Assembly: GCA_945872285.1 (NCBI GenBank)
Contig: CAMBZR010000016.1
Coordinates: forward strand, 1 to 53,248
DNA from: Bordetella parapertussis
GTDB taxonomy: Bacteria > Pseudomonadota > Gammaproteobacteria > Burkholderiales > Burkholderiaceae_B
Length of the DNA stretch: 53,248 bases
Reading direction: 5' to 3'
The position numbers and the translations under genes were made by a program. Positions 53,115 through 53,248 of the stretch are shown here, in pieces. The notes under the pieces were generated by a model. It did no database searches. It was not told the DNA's origin and worked only from the letters and a program-made list of their open reading frames with translations. Numbering within the stretch: position 1 is the stretch's first letter; every line of letters begins with the position of its first letter.

Positions 53115-53248
53115 CTAAAAATTCAGCGTACGCTTGTCAACGGCCAAGGCAGCCTCTTTCATCGACTCTGATAGAGTAGGATGCGCATGACAGATACGAG
53201 CAATATCTTCAGCCGCACCTTTGAACTCCATAATGGTCACGGCTTCGG
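53115..53248 (-). CDS. lpdA: Dihydrolipoamide dehydrogenase, C-terminal end (5' part off window)
   Basis: Only the last 43 codons are in the window. They read [20 protein letters not shown] followed by [14 protein letters not shown], ending in KRTLNF and a TAG. HPTLSE carries the catalytic His-Glu pair of the E3 dimer interface. The zapE gene directly downstream supports this being the E3 of the 2-oxoglutarate dehydrogenase operon. Confidence 0.9.
   Translation of the reverse strand, partial: EAVTIMEFKGAAEDIARICHAHPTLSESMKEAALAVDKRTLNF

Noticed and set aside
1..53248. tRNA, rRNA, CRISPR arrays, insertion sequences, prophage
   Set aside because: Read-through of intergenic regions showed no cloverleaf, array of spaced repeats, transposase or integrase; not an exhaustive covariance search.

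Overview
The window is a chromosomal segment of a betaproteobacterium, most likely order Burkholderiales and an Alcaligenaceae-like lineage. The evidence is gene content: a Bug-family (TctC-type) solute-binding protein, tandem cyanophycin synthetase genes with the cyanophycin-linked ABC transporter and DUF1854 protein, a phaC-phaB-phaR locus, lpdA followed by zapE, and a tryptophanyl-tRNA synthetase with a C-terminal extension. Coding density is high. I see no rRNA, tRNA, CRISPR array, insertion sequence or prophage, and the only clear gene remnant is an EAL-domain fragment.

Layout. 1-3.6 kb (minus strand): folE (GTP cyclohydrolase I), a BLUF blue-light photoreceptor whose start follows the folE stop directly, an MFS transporter, a pterin-4a-carbinolamine dehydratase and a 3-hydroxyisobutyrate-dehydrogenase-like enzyme that runs off the left edge. 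3.7-8.1 kb: a gamma-glutamyltransferase-fold amidohydrolase, a GNAT acetyltransferase, a class III CoA-transferase and an SDR protein without the usual Tyr/Lys catalytic pair. 8.1-11.1 kb (minus): denD-otnC-otnK, for four-carbon sugar-acid catabolism. 11.4-14.6 kb (plus): a one-chain aconitase-superfamily hydro-lyase with the small-subunit domain first, then an Old Yellow Enzyme. 14.7-19.3 kb: YajQ, a MOSC protein, an M23 peptidase, a DUF805 membrane protein, a Bug binding protein and a histidine phosphatase.

19.3-30.7 kb (minus): the most striking block. It runs marR, a preA-like reductase, hyuA, hyuB, a TRAP-type periplasmic binding protein, then the three subunits of a molybdenum hydroxylase, the small one fused to a CoxG/SRPBCC domain. 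The logic suggests uptake, hydroxylation, ring reduction and ATP-driven lactam opening of an unidentified N-heterocycle. 30.7-31.2 kb holds the marR control region and the EAL remnant.

31.2-43.1 kb: a zinc-independent medium-chain reductase, then a storage-polymer region. This has the DUF1854 protein and ABC exporter-type transporter divergent from cphA'-cphA, and phaC-phaB-phaR convergent with them. 43.2-53.2 kb: conserved housekeeping genes: pgeF, rluD, bamD, a DinG-type helicase, tex, trpS, zapE and the 3' end of lpdA.

Many starts were set by inspecting codons and Shine-Dalgarno (SD) sequences. Several genes start at TTG or GTG.
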